From: Flavobacteriaceae bacterium
GTDB taxonomy: Bacteria; Bacteroidota; Bacteroidia; Flavobacteriales; Flavobacteriaceae
DNA: 46,355 nucleotides
Assembly (NCBI GenBank): GCA_003564185.1
Contig: PXFS01000029.1
Location: forward strand, 1 to 46,355
Direction: 5' to 3'
Below the pieces are notes generated by a model that worked only from the letters and a program-made list of their open reading frames with translations, ran no database searches and was not told the DNA's origin. Positions 18,063 through 25,804 of this stretch are shown here, piece after piece (position 1 is the stretch's first letter; each line of letters starts with the position of its first letter). The position numbers were made by a program, and so were the translations under genes.

Positions 18063-18629
18063 CTAGTTTTCCCATTCTAAAGTTTCCATAATTTTTCGAA
18101 TATCTTTTTTTATGTATTCTGCTGCGGGTAGTATAGAATCATAATTAGGTCTTGCATCAAAATAAATAGAACCTGTTAAAAAGTGTTTGATGCTGTCTGT
18201 AGCGTAAAATTGGGCTTGAGAGGCAGCATCTCCTTTAACTTCGTAGAAAGTTCCGTAGGTGTTGGTTGTAGAATTTTCAAAGAGATTAGCTTCAATTTCA
18301 TCTGCCTTTACACTATGTTGAAGAGGTAATTTCTGAGCATCTTTAAGAAGTTCATTGAGATTATCCTCAATTTGATTATAGGTAATAAATAGAGTTGCTT
18401 TTTGCTTGGGATAACTTATGTTTAACCAACATTTTCTATTGCTTTTTGAGGGTAATATTTCGGCTTCACTGTTTTTTTTAAACTGATAAGGACATTCCAG
18501 ATCTATTAAATCATATTTAGCATCTTCATAATTTAGTGCTAGAAATGCTTTTGGTTTAGGTTGAATAGCTTCTTCTTTACAAGAGCAAAATAATCCAAGA
18601 ATGATGATGAATAGGAAATACTTATGCAT
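18063..18629 (-). CDS. gldD: Gliding motility lipoprotein GldD
   Basis: A 188-residue lipoprotein (signal ending GLFCSC, Cys17). The mature protein carries the GldD pattern: a Pro-Lys-Pro entry, CPYQF, CWLNISYPKQKATLFITY, and TYGTFYEVKGDAASQAQFYATDS split across the middle and end. GldD is one of the envelope lipoproteins needed for Flavobacterium-type gliding and T9SS function. Its 5' end overlaps the gldE stop by 8 bases, and gldE, ssb and mutY lie upstream in the order known from flavobacteria, which supports the name. Confidence 0.9.
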   Translation of the reverse strand: MHKYFLFIIILGLFCSCKEEAIQPKPKAFLALNYEDAKYDLIDLECPYQFKKNSEAEILPSKSNRKCWLNISYPKQKATLFITYNQIEDNLNELLKDAQKLPLQHSVKADEIEANLFENSTTNTYGTFYEVKGDAASQAQFYATDSIKHFLTGSIYFDARPNYDSILPAAEYIKKDIRKIMETLEWEN

Positions 18630-19950
18630 CTTTATTTATCTTTAATTTAATTTGTTTAATTCTTCTGTCAGCAATTGCTTCAACTATTAGTTGATATTGA
18701 GCAAAATTGATATGCTGGCCTATTTTTGGAAAATTCTTAAAAAGTTCTAAGGTGAAGCCAGCTAATGTTTCTGCTTCGCCTCTATGAGATTCAAATAACT
18801 CCTCGTCATCTATATTCAAGATATGATAAAAATCTTTCATAGGTGTTTTCCCTTCAAAAACGTAAGTGTTTTGGTCTAACTTAGAAAAAAATAAGTCCTC
18901 ATCATCAAATTCATCACTAATATCACCAACTATCTCTTCTATAATATCCTCTAAGGTTAGTAAGCCACTTGTTCCACCATATTCATCAACCACAATGGCC
19001 ATGTGAATTTTCAATTTTTTAAATTCATTGAGAAGGTCATCAAGTTTTTTATTTTCCGGAACAAAATACGCTTGTCTTAAGAGCTGTTTCCATTGAAATT
19101 CTTTTTTTTCAAGATGTGGTAGCAGGTCTTTAATGTATAAAATACCTTCAATATCATCTATATTGTCTTTGTAAACCGGTATTCTAGAATACCCATTTTC
19201 TACAATTTTTGTAACAACATTCTCAAAACTTTCGTCCAGTGATAAAGCAAAAATTTCCATACGGGGCTGCATCACTTCTTTGGTGTCTGTGTTTCCAAAG
19301 TTCACAATTCCTTCTAAAATTTTTTTCTCTTCTTTTGTGGTCTCACCTTGGTGTGTAAGCTCCAGTGCTTTAGAGAGTTGATCAATACTTAAATTGGTTT
19401 TTTGTTGTCCAAACCTAGCTTCAAGAAAGCGCGTTGTATTTCTCATAGGGAGGCTTATTGGCGAAAGTAATTTATCTAAGAAAGATAAAGGGTAAGACAT
19501 GGTAAGGGCAAATCCCATGTTATTTCTATTGGCGTAGACTTTGGGTAAAATTTCACCAAACATTAAAATTAAGAAAGTCACCAAAACAACGTCAATGAGG
19601 AAACTCATTGATACACCGCCTAATTCAAAATTGAATTGTTGATGAATAATTTCACTTAAATAACTGTAAGTTAGTACTATAGCAATATTGATAAAGTTGT
19701 TAGCTACTAATATGGTGGCTAATAACTTCTTTGGTCTATCCAGTAACCTAATCACAATTTTTTCCCGATCAGTTAGTTGCTCATGTTCATTGAAGTCACT
19801 TGGCTTCAAAGAAAATAATGCAACTTCTGAGCCTGAGATTAAAGCAGAAGTAGTTAGTAAAAGGATGAATAAAATAATACCAAATACCTGTGAAAAACCA
19901 AAGCCTAATAGGTAATATGGGAAAAAATGTAAATAGGGAACTATTTCCAA
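18622..19950 (-). CDS. gldE: Gliding motility-associated protein GldE (CorC/HlyC-like, CBS domains)
   Basis: A 442-residue membrane protein. Residues 1-180 form a DUF21/CNNM-type transmembrane domain (LLLTTSALISGSEVALFSLKP), followed by a CBS pair (about 205-330, with MQPRMEIFALSLDE and VVDEYGGTSGLLTLEDIIEE) and a C-terminal CorC/HlyC domain. Relatives are ion-transport-associated proteins; GldE works with GldD in gliding. The frame has no ATG near its 5' end: upstream is an in-frame stop, and TTG at 19950 is the most plausible start (ATT just upstream is the alternative). It lies 12 bases after ssb and overlaps gldD by 8. Confidence 0.88.
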   Translation of the reverse strand: MEIVPYLHFFPYYLLGFGFSQVFGIILFILLLTTSALISGSEVALFSLKPSDFNEHEQLTDREKIVIRLLDRPKKLLATILVANNFINIAIVLTYSYLSEIIHQQFNFELGGVSMSFLIDVVLVTFLILMFGEILPKVYANRNNMGFALTMSYPLSFLDKLLSPISLPMRNTTRFLEARFGQQKTNLSIDQLSKALELTHQGETTKEEKKILEGIVNFGNTDTKEVMQPRMEIFALSLDESFENVVTKIVENGYSRIPVYKDNIDDIEGILYIKDLLPHLEKKEFQWKQLLRQAYFVPENKKLDDLLNEFKKLKIHMAIVVDEYGGTSGLLTLEDIIEEIVGDISDEFDDEDLFFSKLDQNTYVFEGKTPMKDFYHILNIDDEELFESHRGEAETLAGFTLELFKNFPKIGQHINFAQYQLIVEAIADRRIKQIKLKINKDA

Positions 19951-19962
19951 TACAATTGATAT

Positions 19963-20433
19963 TTAAAATGGTAAATCATCTTCATCTTCCTCATTTGTAG
20001 TGATGCTTTTTGAAGTTGTGTTTTGAGAATTTGTAGTTGAAGCAGCAGTACTTTTTGCCGCCATAGAAGGCTGAGCAGAATTCTCACCACTTTTTTCTTT
20101 AGGTGTTAGAAACGTAAAGTCGGTACATTGTATTTCTGTGGTATACCTATCTAGTCCTTTATCATCTGTCCATTTTCTTGTTTTAATTCTACCTTCAATA
20201 TAAACTTTATCTCCTTTATTAAGGTATTTCTCACAAATCTCAGCTGCTTTATTTCTAACAACTATGTTGTGCCATTCTGTGTTAGATACACGTTCACCAG
20301 TACTTTTGTTAAGGTAGTCTTCATTAGTGGCAAGTGGAAATCTACCAATACACGATTTGTCATCAAAATAATGCATTTTAACTTGATCTCCAGTGTGTCC
20401 TATTAGCATCACTTTATTTAATGTCCCCGCCAT
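19963..20433 (-). CDS. ssb: Single-stranded DNA-binding protein
   Basis: A 156-residue protein with an N-terminal OB fold (NKVMLIGHTGDQVKM, WHNIVV, YLNKGDKVYIEGRIKTRKW), a low-complexity Ser/Thr/Asn linker and the acidic tail EEDEDDLPF that binds partner proteins in bacterial SSBs. It protects single-stranded DNA in replication and repair. It sits between mutY (29 bases upstream) and gldE (12 bases downstream), the usual flavobacterial order. Confidence 0.95.
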   Translation of the reverse strand: MAGTLNKVMLIGHTGDQVKMHYFDDKSCIGRFPLATNEDYLNKSTGERVSNTEWHNIVVRNKAAEICEKYLNKGDKVYIEGRIKTRKWTDDKGLDRYTTEIQCTDFTFLTPKEKSGENSAQPSMAAKSTAASTTNSQNTTSKSITTNEEDEDDLPF

Positions 20434-20462
20434 AAATTATTTTTTTGTAAAAGTAACAAAAA

Positions 20463-21527
20463 TCAATTATCTAGGAGATAAGCATGAATAAAATTTTGAA
20501 CTAAAACAGGAACCGGATAATTTTTAATATCATGATTATTAGTTATTTGATATATGTGAGTTTCTTGAATTTTTTCAAAATCTGCTTGGCTTAAATTTAC
20601 TTTCCAGAAATATGCTTGAATTTTTCTGTGGCTAAGTAGATGCTGTATTGGTTTATTTGAATAACGTTGCGCATCTAATTTTAATTTGAATTTAGATTTG
20701 AAGTCTAGACTCACTTGTTTCAATGTTGGCTTTTTTATATATTCTAAAGCGGGAAAAACATACATATTTTTCCAAATCCCATCAAAGTTTCTATGATGCA
20801 GTAATATGCTTTTTTGTTCATTTTCAAAAATAAAGTAATGAATGTACAAGTTCTTAACTTTTGTTTTTTTCAATTTTACTGGTAATTCACTTGTTTTATC
20901 TAATTGAAAAGAGACACATTTTTTTTGCAAAGGACAAAATAAGCAATTTGGTTTTTTGGGAGTACAATGCAAAGCACCAAACTCCATAATGGCTTGATTG
21001 TGTAAATCAGGTTGTTTTTGGTCGAGTAATTCTTGAGCATGAGAGGAGAATTTTTTTTCCCCTTCGGGCAAATTAATAGGAGTAGTAATACCTAAATATC
21101 TTGCTAAAACTCTATACACATTTCCATCTACTACGGCTACAGGTTTTTTAAATGCAAATGAAGCAATTGCACTGGCTGTATAATTACCAATTCCAGGTAA
21201 TTTCTTGATATCATTAAAATCGGTAGGAAATTTACCCCCTAATTCATAACATATTATTTTTGCTGCTTTATGCAAATTTCTTCCTCTTGAATAGTAACCA
21301 AGCCCTTGCCAAAGTTTAAGCACTTCATTTTCATCGGCTTTTGCCAAATCGCAAACTTTAGGGAAACGCTTGATAAAAGTATTATAATAAGGTAGAGCTT
21401 GGTTTACGCGAGTCTGCTGCAACATGACTTCACTAAGCCAAATAAAATAAGGATCAGTAGTTTTCCGCCACGGAAGGTCCCGTTTATTCTCATTATACCA
21501 TTCACAAATTATAGAAGAAAAAGACAT
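20463..21527 (-). CDS. mutY: Adenine DNA glycosylase MutY
   Basis: The enzyme removes adenine mispaired with 8-oxoguanine. The catalytic Glu is in WLSEVMLQQTRV; the helix-hairpin-helix LPGIGNYTASAIASF is followed by the conserved Asp in AVVDGNVYRVLARYLG; the iron-sulfur loop has four Cys in HCTPKKPNCLFCPLQKKC. A C-terminal NUDIX-like domain follows (about residues 225-350). I place the start at the ATG at 21527 (MSFSSIICEWYN), giving 354 residues; the open frame extends upstream to a TTG at 21548 but that adds only a weak basic extension. It heads the mutY-ssb-gldE-gldD group. Confidence 0.93.
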   Translation of the reverse strand: MSFSSIICEWYNENKRDLPWRKTTDPYFIWLSEVMLQQTRVNQALPYYNTFIKRFPKVCDLAKADENEVLKLWQGLGYYSRGRNLHKAAKIICYELGGKFPTDFNDIKKLPGIGNYTASAIASFAFKKPVAVVDGNVYRVLARYLGITTPINLPEGEKKFSSHAQELLDQKQPDLHNQAIMEFGALHCTPKKPNCLFCPLQKKCVSFQLDKTSELPVKLKKTKVKNLYIHYFIFENEQKSILLHHRNFDGIWKNMYVFPALEYIKKPTLKQVSLDFKSKFKLKLDAQRYSNKPIQHLLSHRKIQAYFWKVNLSQADFEKIQETHIYQITNNHDIKNYPVPVLVQNFIHAYLLDN

Positions 21528-21585
21528 CTTGAATTTCTTTTCCTGCAATGATAAATCATATTTGCCTACTATTTAGTTAATTGAA

Positions 21586-21617
21586 TTGAAATATTGAATA
21601 TTAATTCCCTATATTTG
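21586..21617 (+). promoter_or_regulatory. Bacteroidetes-type promoter for HU gene
   Basis: The -7 element TATATTTG (21610-21617) matches TAnnTTTG exactly, and a TTG (21586-21588) lies 21 bases upstream as the -33 element. The HU start codon follows 39 bases after the -7 element. Confidence 0.75.
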
Positions 21618-21656
21618 CGCACTTAAAAAAACAAAGATTTAAAATATATAAAAGTT

Positions 21657-21947
21657 ATGACAAAAGCCGACATAGTTTCTAACATTTCTGAAAAGTTAGG
21701 TTTAGAAAAAAATGACGTTCAAGCTACCGTTGAAAGCTTTATGGAAGAAGTAAAAAATTCCTTAGAAAGCGGAGATAATGTTTACTTAAGAGGATTTGGT
21801 AGTTTTATAGTTAAAACTAGAGCAGCAAAAACTGGAAGAAACATTTCTAAAAATACAACTATTCAAATACCTGCTCACAACATTCCAGCGTTTAAGCCTG
21901 CAAAAGTATTTTTAGAAGGGGTTAAAACTAAAGTAGAAGTAAAGTAA
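21657..21947 (+). CDS. HU-family nucleoid protein
   Basis: A 96-residue DNA-bending protein of the HU/IHF fold. It starts MTKADIVSNISEKLGL, carries the signature VYLRGFGSFIVKTRAAKTGRN and the DNA-intercalating region IPAHNIPAFKPAK. The length is normal. The promoter upstream is one of the clearest in the window. A 30-codon gene follows after 28 bases with no terminator between, so the two are probably co-transcribed. Confidence 0.95.
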   Translation: MTKADIVSNISEKLGLEKNDVQATVESFMEEVKNSLESGDNVYLRGFGSFIVKTRAAKTGRNISKNTTIQIPAHNIPAFKPAKVFLEGVKTKVEVK

Positions 21948-21975
21948 TAAAGTTTAATTTATAAAATAACACAAT

Positions 21976-22068
21976 ATGCCAAGTGGTAAAAAAAGGAAAA
22001 GACATAAAGTAGCTACTCATAAAAGAAAAAAGAGAAGTAGAGCTAATAGACACAAAAAGAAAAAGTAG
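21976..22068 (+). CDS. Small very basic 30-residue protein, putative ribosomal protein
   Basis: An ORF of 30 codons beginning MPSGKKRKRHKVATHK and ending in a Lys-rich tail. More than half of its residues are Lys, Arg or His, with no acidic residue, as in tiny rRNA-binding proteins. It lies between HU and the RNase E/G gene, and a terminator overlaps its stop codon. From memory, near-identical short proteins occur at this place in many flavobacteria, and a small extra ribosomal protein (called bL38) was reported in a Flavobacterium ribosome structure; whether this is that protein is an unverified guess. The coding call rests on composition, codon phase and the terminator right after it. Confidence 0.75.
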   Translation: MPSGKKRKRHKVATHKRKKRSRANRHKKKK

Positions 22069-22087
22069 TTTTTTCAACTACTTTTTT
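22061..22087 (+). terminator. Terminator overlapping the stop of the 30-residue gene
   Basis: A perfect 10-bp stem (22061-22070 with 22076-22085, AAAAGTAGTT) with a 5-base loop and a T run. Its left arm includes the TAG stop of the small gene. Confidence 0.8.
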
Positions 22088-22133
22088 CTGTTTTTTTGTG
22101 TAATTTTACATTAAGTTTAAGTTCTTTGACAGC

Positions 22134-22155
22134 GAAGCTTTTATGAAAAAGCTTC
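22134..22155 (+). promoter_or_regulatory. Inverted repeat in the leader of the RNase E/G gene
   Basis: A perfect 9-bp inverted repeat (GAAGCTTTT, ATGA loop, AAAAGCTTC) lies 78 bases before the RNase gene, in the stretch after the preceding terminator. There is no T run, so it is not a terminator. It could be a leader hairpin or a protein-binding palindrome; RNase E in other bacteria controls its own mRNA through its leader, which makes this a candidate. Confidence 0.5.
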
Positions 22156-22233
22156 TGAATCCCTAGCTTACAAGCAAATTGTTTAATCTACTAATGATTA
22201 AATATTTAATTATTAGTATAAAATAGAAATAGC

Positions 22234-23778
22234 ATGAACAAGGAATTAATTGTTAGATCAAGTTCCGATGCTGTAGATTTTGCTTTATTAAAAGAAGGGA
22301 GATTAATTGAGCTACATCAAGAAAGCAATGACCATAAATTTTCAGTTGGAGATGTTTACTTAGCAAAAATAAGAAAGGCTTTACCTGGATTAAATGCTGC
22401 TTTTGTAAATGTTGGCTATGAAAAAGATGGTTTTTTACATTACCATGACCTAGGACCACAGATGAAATCAATGATGAAATTTATCAAGGCAGTGGGTTCT
22501 GGTAAGTTGAAAAATTTTAGGTTGGATAAATTTTCTTTTGAAGATGATATCGAAAAAAATGGGGTCATCTCAGATGTTCTTCATTCCAATCAATCGGTTT
22601 TAGTACAAATTGTAAAAGAACCAATTTCTACAAAAGGACCAAGATTAAGCTCAGAGATATCCCTAGCAGGAAGGTATGTTGTTTTAGTCCCATTTTCTGA
22701 TCGAATTTCAGTTTCCCAAAAAATTGAGAGTAAAGAAGAAAAATCAAGATTAAAACGTCTTGTTAAAAGTATTCGGCCAAAAGGTTTTAGCGTTATTGTT
22801 AGGACTGTTGCCGAAGGAAAAAAAGTTGCCGACCTTGATAGTGACTTGCAAAATCTCCTAACCCGATGGGATAATATGTGTAAAAAAATCCCAAAAGCAA
22901 ATCCACCTTACAAAGTCTTAGGAGAAGTTAATAAAGCTTCTTCAATTTTAAGAGACATTTTTAATGATAGTTTTACTGGAATCACAGTTGATGATGATGA
23001 AATTTATAATCAAATTAAAGATTATATCAGTGAAATATCACCAAAAAAAGAATCTATAGTTTCTATGTACAATTCTAAAATTCCAATTTTTGAAAAATTT
23101 GGAATTGAGCGTCAAATTAAAACTTCATTTGGTAAAACCGTGACCATGAGAAAAGGCGCCTACCTAGTTATTGAACATACTGAAGCTATGCACGTTATAG
23201 ACGTAAATAGTGGCAACCGAAGCAATAAAGCAAAAAATCAAGAAGGTACCGCTTTAGAGGTAAACATGATTAGCGCAGCAGAAATTGCAAGACAATTGAG
23301 ATTAAGAGATATGGGTGGTATTATTGTAGTTGATTTTATTGACATGCACAATTCAGATAATCGTAAAAAACTCTATAATTTTTTAAGAGATGAAATGAGT
23401 GATGACCGTGCAAAACATAAAATCCTACCCCCTAGTAGGTTTGGGTTAATTCAAATTACAAGACAACGCGTAAGACCAGAAATCGACATAAAAACTCGAG
23501 AAGAAAATCCTAACAAAAACGGAGAAATTGAAGCGCCAATTGTTGTTGTAAATAAAATTAATACTGATTTACTAAAAGTGTTAAGTAAGAAAAAACACAA
23601 AAAAATAACCCTAGCTGCACACCCTTTTATTGCAGCATATCTTACAAGAGGATTTCCTTCACAAAGAAGTAAATGGTTTTTTGACCACAAAAAGTGGGTT
23701 AAAATTCAATCTCGAGACGCTTACAATTATTTAGAATACCACTTCCTTAATGGAGATGGAAATGAAATAAAAATTTAA
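22234..23778 (+). CDS. rng: Ribonuclease E/G family endoribonuclease
   Basis: A 514-residue RNase E/G. It has an S1-like RNA-binding domain near the N-terminus (VGDVYLAKIRKALPGLNAAFVNVG, about residues 35-125) and the catalytic DNase I-like domain with metal-binding Asp residues in IDVNSGNRS and VVDFIDMHNSDNR. It cuts single-stranded RNA in rRNA maturation and mRNA decay in the cytoplasm. The size matches RNase G rather than RNase E, since there is no long disordered scaffold tail. I do not see the CPxC zinc-link pair that proteobacterial enzymes carry after the RQR motif (here ITRQRVRPEIDIKTRE). It ends right at a strong terminator. Confidence 0.92.
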   Translation: MNKELIVRSSSDAVDFALLKEGRLIELHQESNDHKFSVGDVYLAKIRKALPGLNAAFVNVGYEKDGFLHYHDLGPQMKSMMKFIKAVGSGKLKNFRLDKFSFEDDIEKNGVISDVLHSNQSVLVQIVKEPISTKGPRLSSEISLAGRYVVLVPFSDRISVSQKIESKEEKSRLKRLVKSIRPKGFSVIVRTVAEGKKVADLDSDLQNLLTRWDNMCKKIPKANPPYKVLGEVNKASSILRDIFNDSFTGITVDDDEIYNQIKDYISEISPKKESIVSMYNSKIPIFEKFGIERQIKTSFGKTVTMRKGAYLVIEHTEAMHVIDVNSGNRSNKAKNQEGTALEVNMISAAEIARQLRLRDMGGIIVVDFIDMHNSDNRKKLYNFLRDEMSDDRAKHKILPPSRFGLIQITRQRVRPEIDIKTREENPNKNGEIEAPIVVVNKINTDLLKVLSKKKHKKITLAAHPFIAAYLTRGFPSQRSKWFFDHKKWVKIQSRDAYNYLEYHFLNGDGNEIKI

Positions 23779-23816
23779 AAAAACCCGAATCATTTGATAA
23801 TGATTCGGGTTTTTTG
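23778..23816. terminator. Bidirectional terminator between rng and the GT9 gene
   Basis: A perfect stem of at least 14 bp (23781-23794 with 23799-23812, core ACCCGAATCATT), a 4-base loop, and A/T runs on both sides. It lies between convergent genes and can serve both strands. Confidence 0.9.
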
Positions 23817-23835
23817 CTTTAGTATACCTTTCTAT

Positions 23836-24876
23836 TTACTCAACAATTTGTACTAGACGATTCACAATTGACTGTTCATCTATGTCATTCATAACATCTA
23901 TGTACCCTGGTACATTTTTCTTTCCATAGATTGAAGTTGGCAACCACGGATATTTATTTAAATCAGGAATAAATTGATTTTCTTTAGGTTGCTTAAAAGG
24001 AGCAAATCCAGCGTAGGGGTGAGTTGCTCCCCAAATAGTAATGACTGGAACTCCAAAAAGTGCTGCTAGATGTCCATTACCACTATCCATCGATATCATA
24101 AGCTGAAGTGATGAAATAATTTTTAATTCGGTAGGAAAATCAAATTTACCTGCAACAAGTATAACTTGATTGCTTATTCCTTGTAGCTTTTGTAGTTGTT
24201 CAATTTCTTCTTTTCCACCGCCAAAAAGCAATATTTTAAAGTTTGTTTGTTGGGTGATTAATTCAATAAGTTTTTTTGTTTTTTCAAATGGAAAAACCTT
24301 TGGTGAATGAGCTGCAAAAGGAGCAAAGCCTATTGAATTCTCTAGCTTCATTACACCTAATAAGTCTAAGGTCTCTTTTCTTAGTTGAAATTTTTTTGGT
24401 CTAATTTCTTTGTTTAGGTCTATAGGAAAACCTAATTTTTGAAAGACTTCAGCGTACCTTTCATGTGATGTTTTTAATGGCTTGATTTGCTTTGATGTTA
24501 ATTTGGTAAGTTGCTTTTTTTCTTTTCTACCTTTGTTAATTTTGGCAATACCTAAGCCTTTAAGGGCGAGGAATTTTCGTAAAACTTTAGACCGAAGAAC
24601 ATTATGAACATCAGCAACCGCATCAATATCATCAGGGAGTTCAGAAGATAATTTAAAAAGCCCAGCAATCCCTTTGTGCTTTCCTTTTACTTCAGCAATG
24701 TAGACCGTTACAAAATCTAGATGAGCAAATATATGACTAAAAAAAGCTTTAGTTAAAACACTAATTTTTAATTGCGGGTAGGTGGCGTGAACAATTTCTA
24801 ATACAGGCAAAAGCATAGCAACATCTCCCATAGCAGAGAGCCGAATTACAAGAATATGTTCAAGCTTTTGCTTCAA
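23836..24876 (-). CDS. Glycosyltransferase family 9 (heptosyltransferase-like)
   Basis: A 346-residue cytoplasmic protein with the GT9 N-terminus (ILVIRLSAMGDVAMLLPVL) and the nucleotide-sugar-binding C-terminal half (SMDSGNGHLAALFGVPVITIWGATHPYAG). GT9 enzymes add heptose or related sugars to lipopolysaccharide core. It begins 5 bases after the DUF4254 gene and is surely co-transcribed with it. Which sugar is moved is not readable from sequence. Confidence 0.9.
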   Translation of the reverse strand: MKQKLEHILVIRLSAMGDVAMLLPVLEIVHATYPQLKISVLTKAFFSHIFAHLDFVTVYIAEVKGKHKGIAGLFKLSSELPDDIDAVADVHNVLRSKVLRKFLALKGLGIAKINKGRKEKKQLTKLTSKQIKPLKTSHERYAEVFQKLGFPIDLNKEIRPKKFQLRKETLDLLGVMKLENSIGFAPFAAHSPKVFPFEKTKKLIELITQQTNFKILLFGGGKEEIEQLQKLQGISNQVILVAGKFDFPTELKIISSLQLMISMDSGNGHLAALFGVPVITIWGATHPYAGFAPFKQPKENQFIPDLNKYPWLPTSIYGKKNVPGYIDVMNDIDEQSIVNRLVQIVE

Positions 24877-24881
24877 AAGAA

Positions 24882-25490
24882 TTATTTTTTTACCCTCAAA
24901 ACGGGGTTAAGTTCATCATCGTTGTACATTTTCATTTGTTTGTAAACCTTCATATATTTATCTCCATTTTTAATGTCATTAAGTAACTGATCTATAGCTA
25001 AAGATAAATCTTTTTGTTGTTCTAATAATATATTTAATTTTGCCTTACAAGCCATTTGATGCTGTTGAGAAGCATCTTTTCTATTAGCCTCTTCATTCAT
25101 ATGGTAGACTTTTAACGCTAAAATGGATAGACGGTCAATTCCCCATGCTAGACTTTCAGTATTGATTTTAGCATCTTTTTTCACACAAACATCATTATAT
25201 TTTTCTAGAAAATAAGCATCAATATACTCAACAGTATCAGTTCTGTCTTGGTTAGAAGCATCAATTTTTCGTTTTAAAACTAGCGCGTCTTCAGGCGAGA
25301 TTTCAGGATCTCTAATTAAATCCTCAAAATGCCACTGTACAGTGTCTATCCAACATTTTCTATATAAAAGGTGTTCAATTAATTCGGCCTCTGCATCATA
25401 TGGATTTTGGAATTCCTGATCAACTTGATCCTTAATATGATACTTCTCAATAACCTCTATAAAAATTTTATTTGCAATTTCTGAAATCAT
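24882..25490 (-). CDS. DUF4254 protein
   Basis: A 202-residue soluble, mostly helical protein. The features I match to DUF4254 are a W-rich N-terminal half (YRKCWIDTVQWHFEDLIRDP), DASNQDRTDTVEYID in the middle, and NMEEAN-like spacing before LNILLEQQKDLSLAIDQLL. In Bacteroidetes the gene commonly sits directly before a GT9 glycosyltransferase, as here with 5 bases between. Its function is not known to me; the context points to lipopolysaccharide core assembly. Confidence 0.85.
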   Translation of the reverse strand: MISEIANKIFIEVIEKYHIKDQVDQEFQNPYDAEAELIEHLLYRKCWIDTVQWHFEDLIRDPEISPEDALVLKRKIDASNQDRTDTVEYIDAYFLEKYNDVCVKKDAKINTESLAWGIDRLSILALKVYHMNEEANRKDASQQHQMACKAKLNILLEQQKDLSLAIDQLLNDIKNGDKYMKVYKQMKMYNDDELNPVLRVKK

Positions 25491-25509
25491 AATTTTGTTG
25501 AATTTATTA

Positions 25510-25517
25510 CAAAAGTA
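25510..25517 (-). promoter_or_regulatory. -7 promoter element for DUF4254-GT9 operon
   Basis: On the minus strand this reads TACTTTTG, an exact match to TAnnTTTG, 20 bases upstream of the DUF4254 start codon. I did not find a clear -33 TTG. Confidence 0.55.
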
Positions 25518-25678
25518 ATTTTTTTATAGACTTTTATCTTGTTTTATGCGGCTAATACTATTTATCAATTGATATTACCGTAATAAAACGCCCTTTTTTC
25601 CTCTCTGTTTCATTACAAAAAGAAACCATAGCTTAGACTATGCTTGATTTTTCTAATTCACATAAAGAAAAAAATCAT

Positions 25679-25695
25679 TCCCGAAACGGTCGGGA
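25679..25695. repeat. Short REP-like hairpin in a 314-base intergenic stretch
   Basis: The region 25491-25804 holds no gene that I can see. Beyond the promoter at 25510 it contains TCCCGA-AACGG-TCGGGA, a GC-rich 6-bp stem that stands out from AT-rich surroundings, and a weaker CATAG/CTATG pair at 25627-25642. Similar short C/G-rich hairpins are scattered between genes in many flavobacteria. This window holds only one copy, so the repeat status is inferred. Confidence 0.4.
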
Positions 25696-25804
25696 CAGGC
25701 TGTTTTCTTTTCCACTAATTTCAAATAATAACTGGTAATAAATGAATTAACCTTTTTTACTCTATTGTATTAATATTAAAAATAACTAGTATTGTAAAGA
25801 CTAC

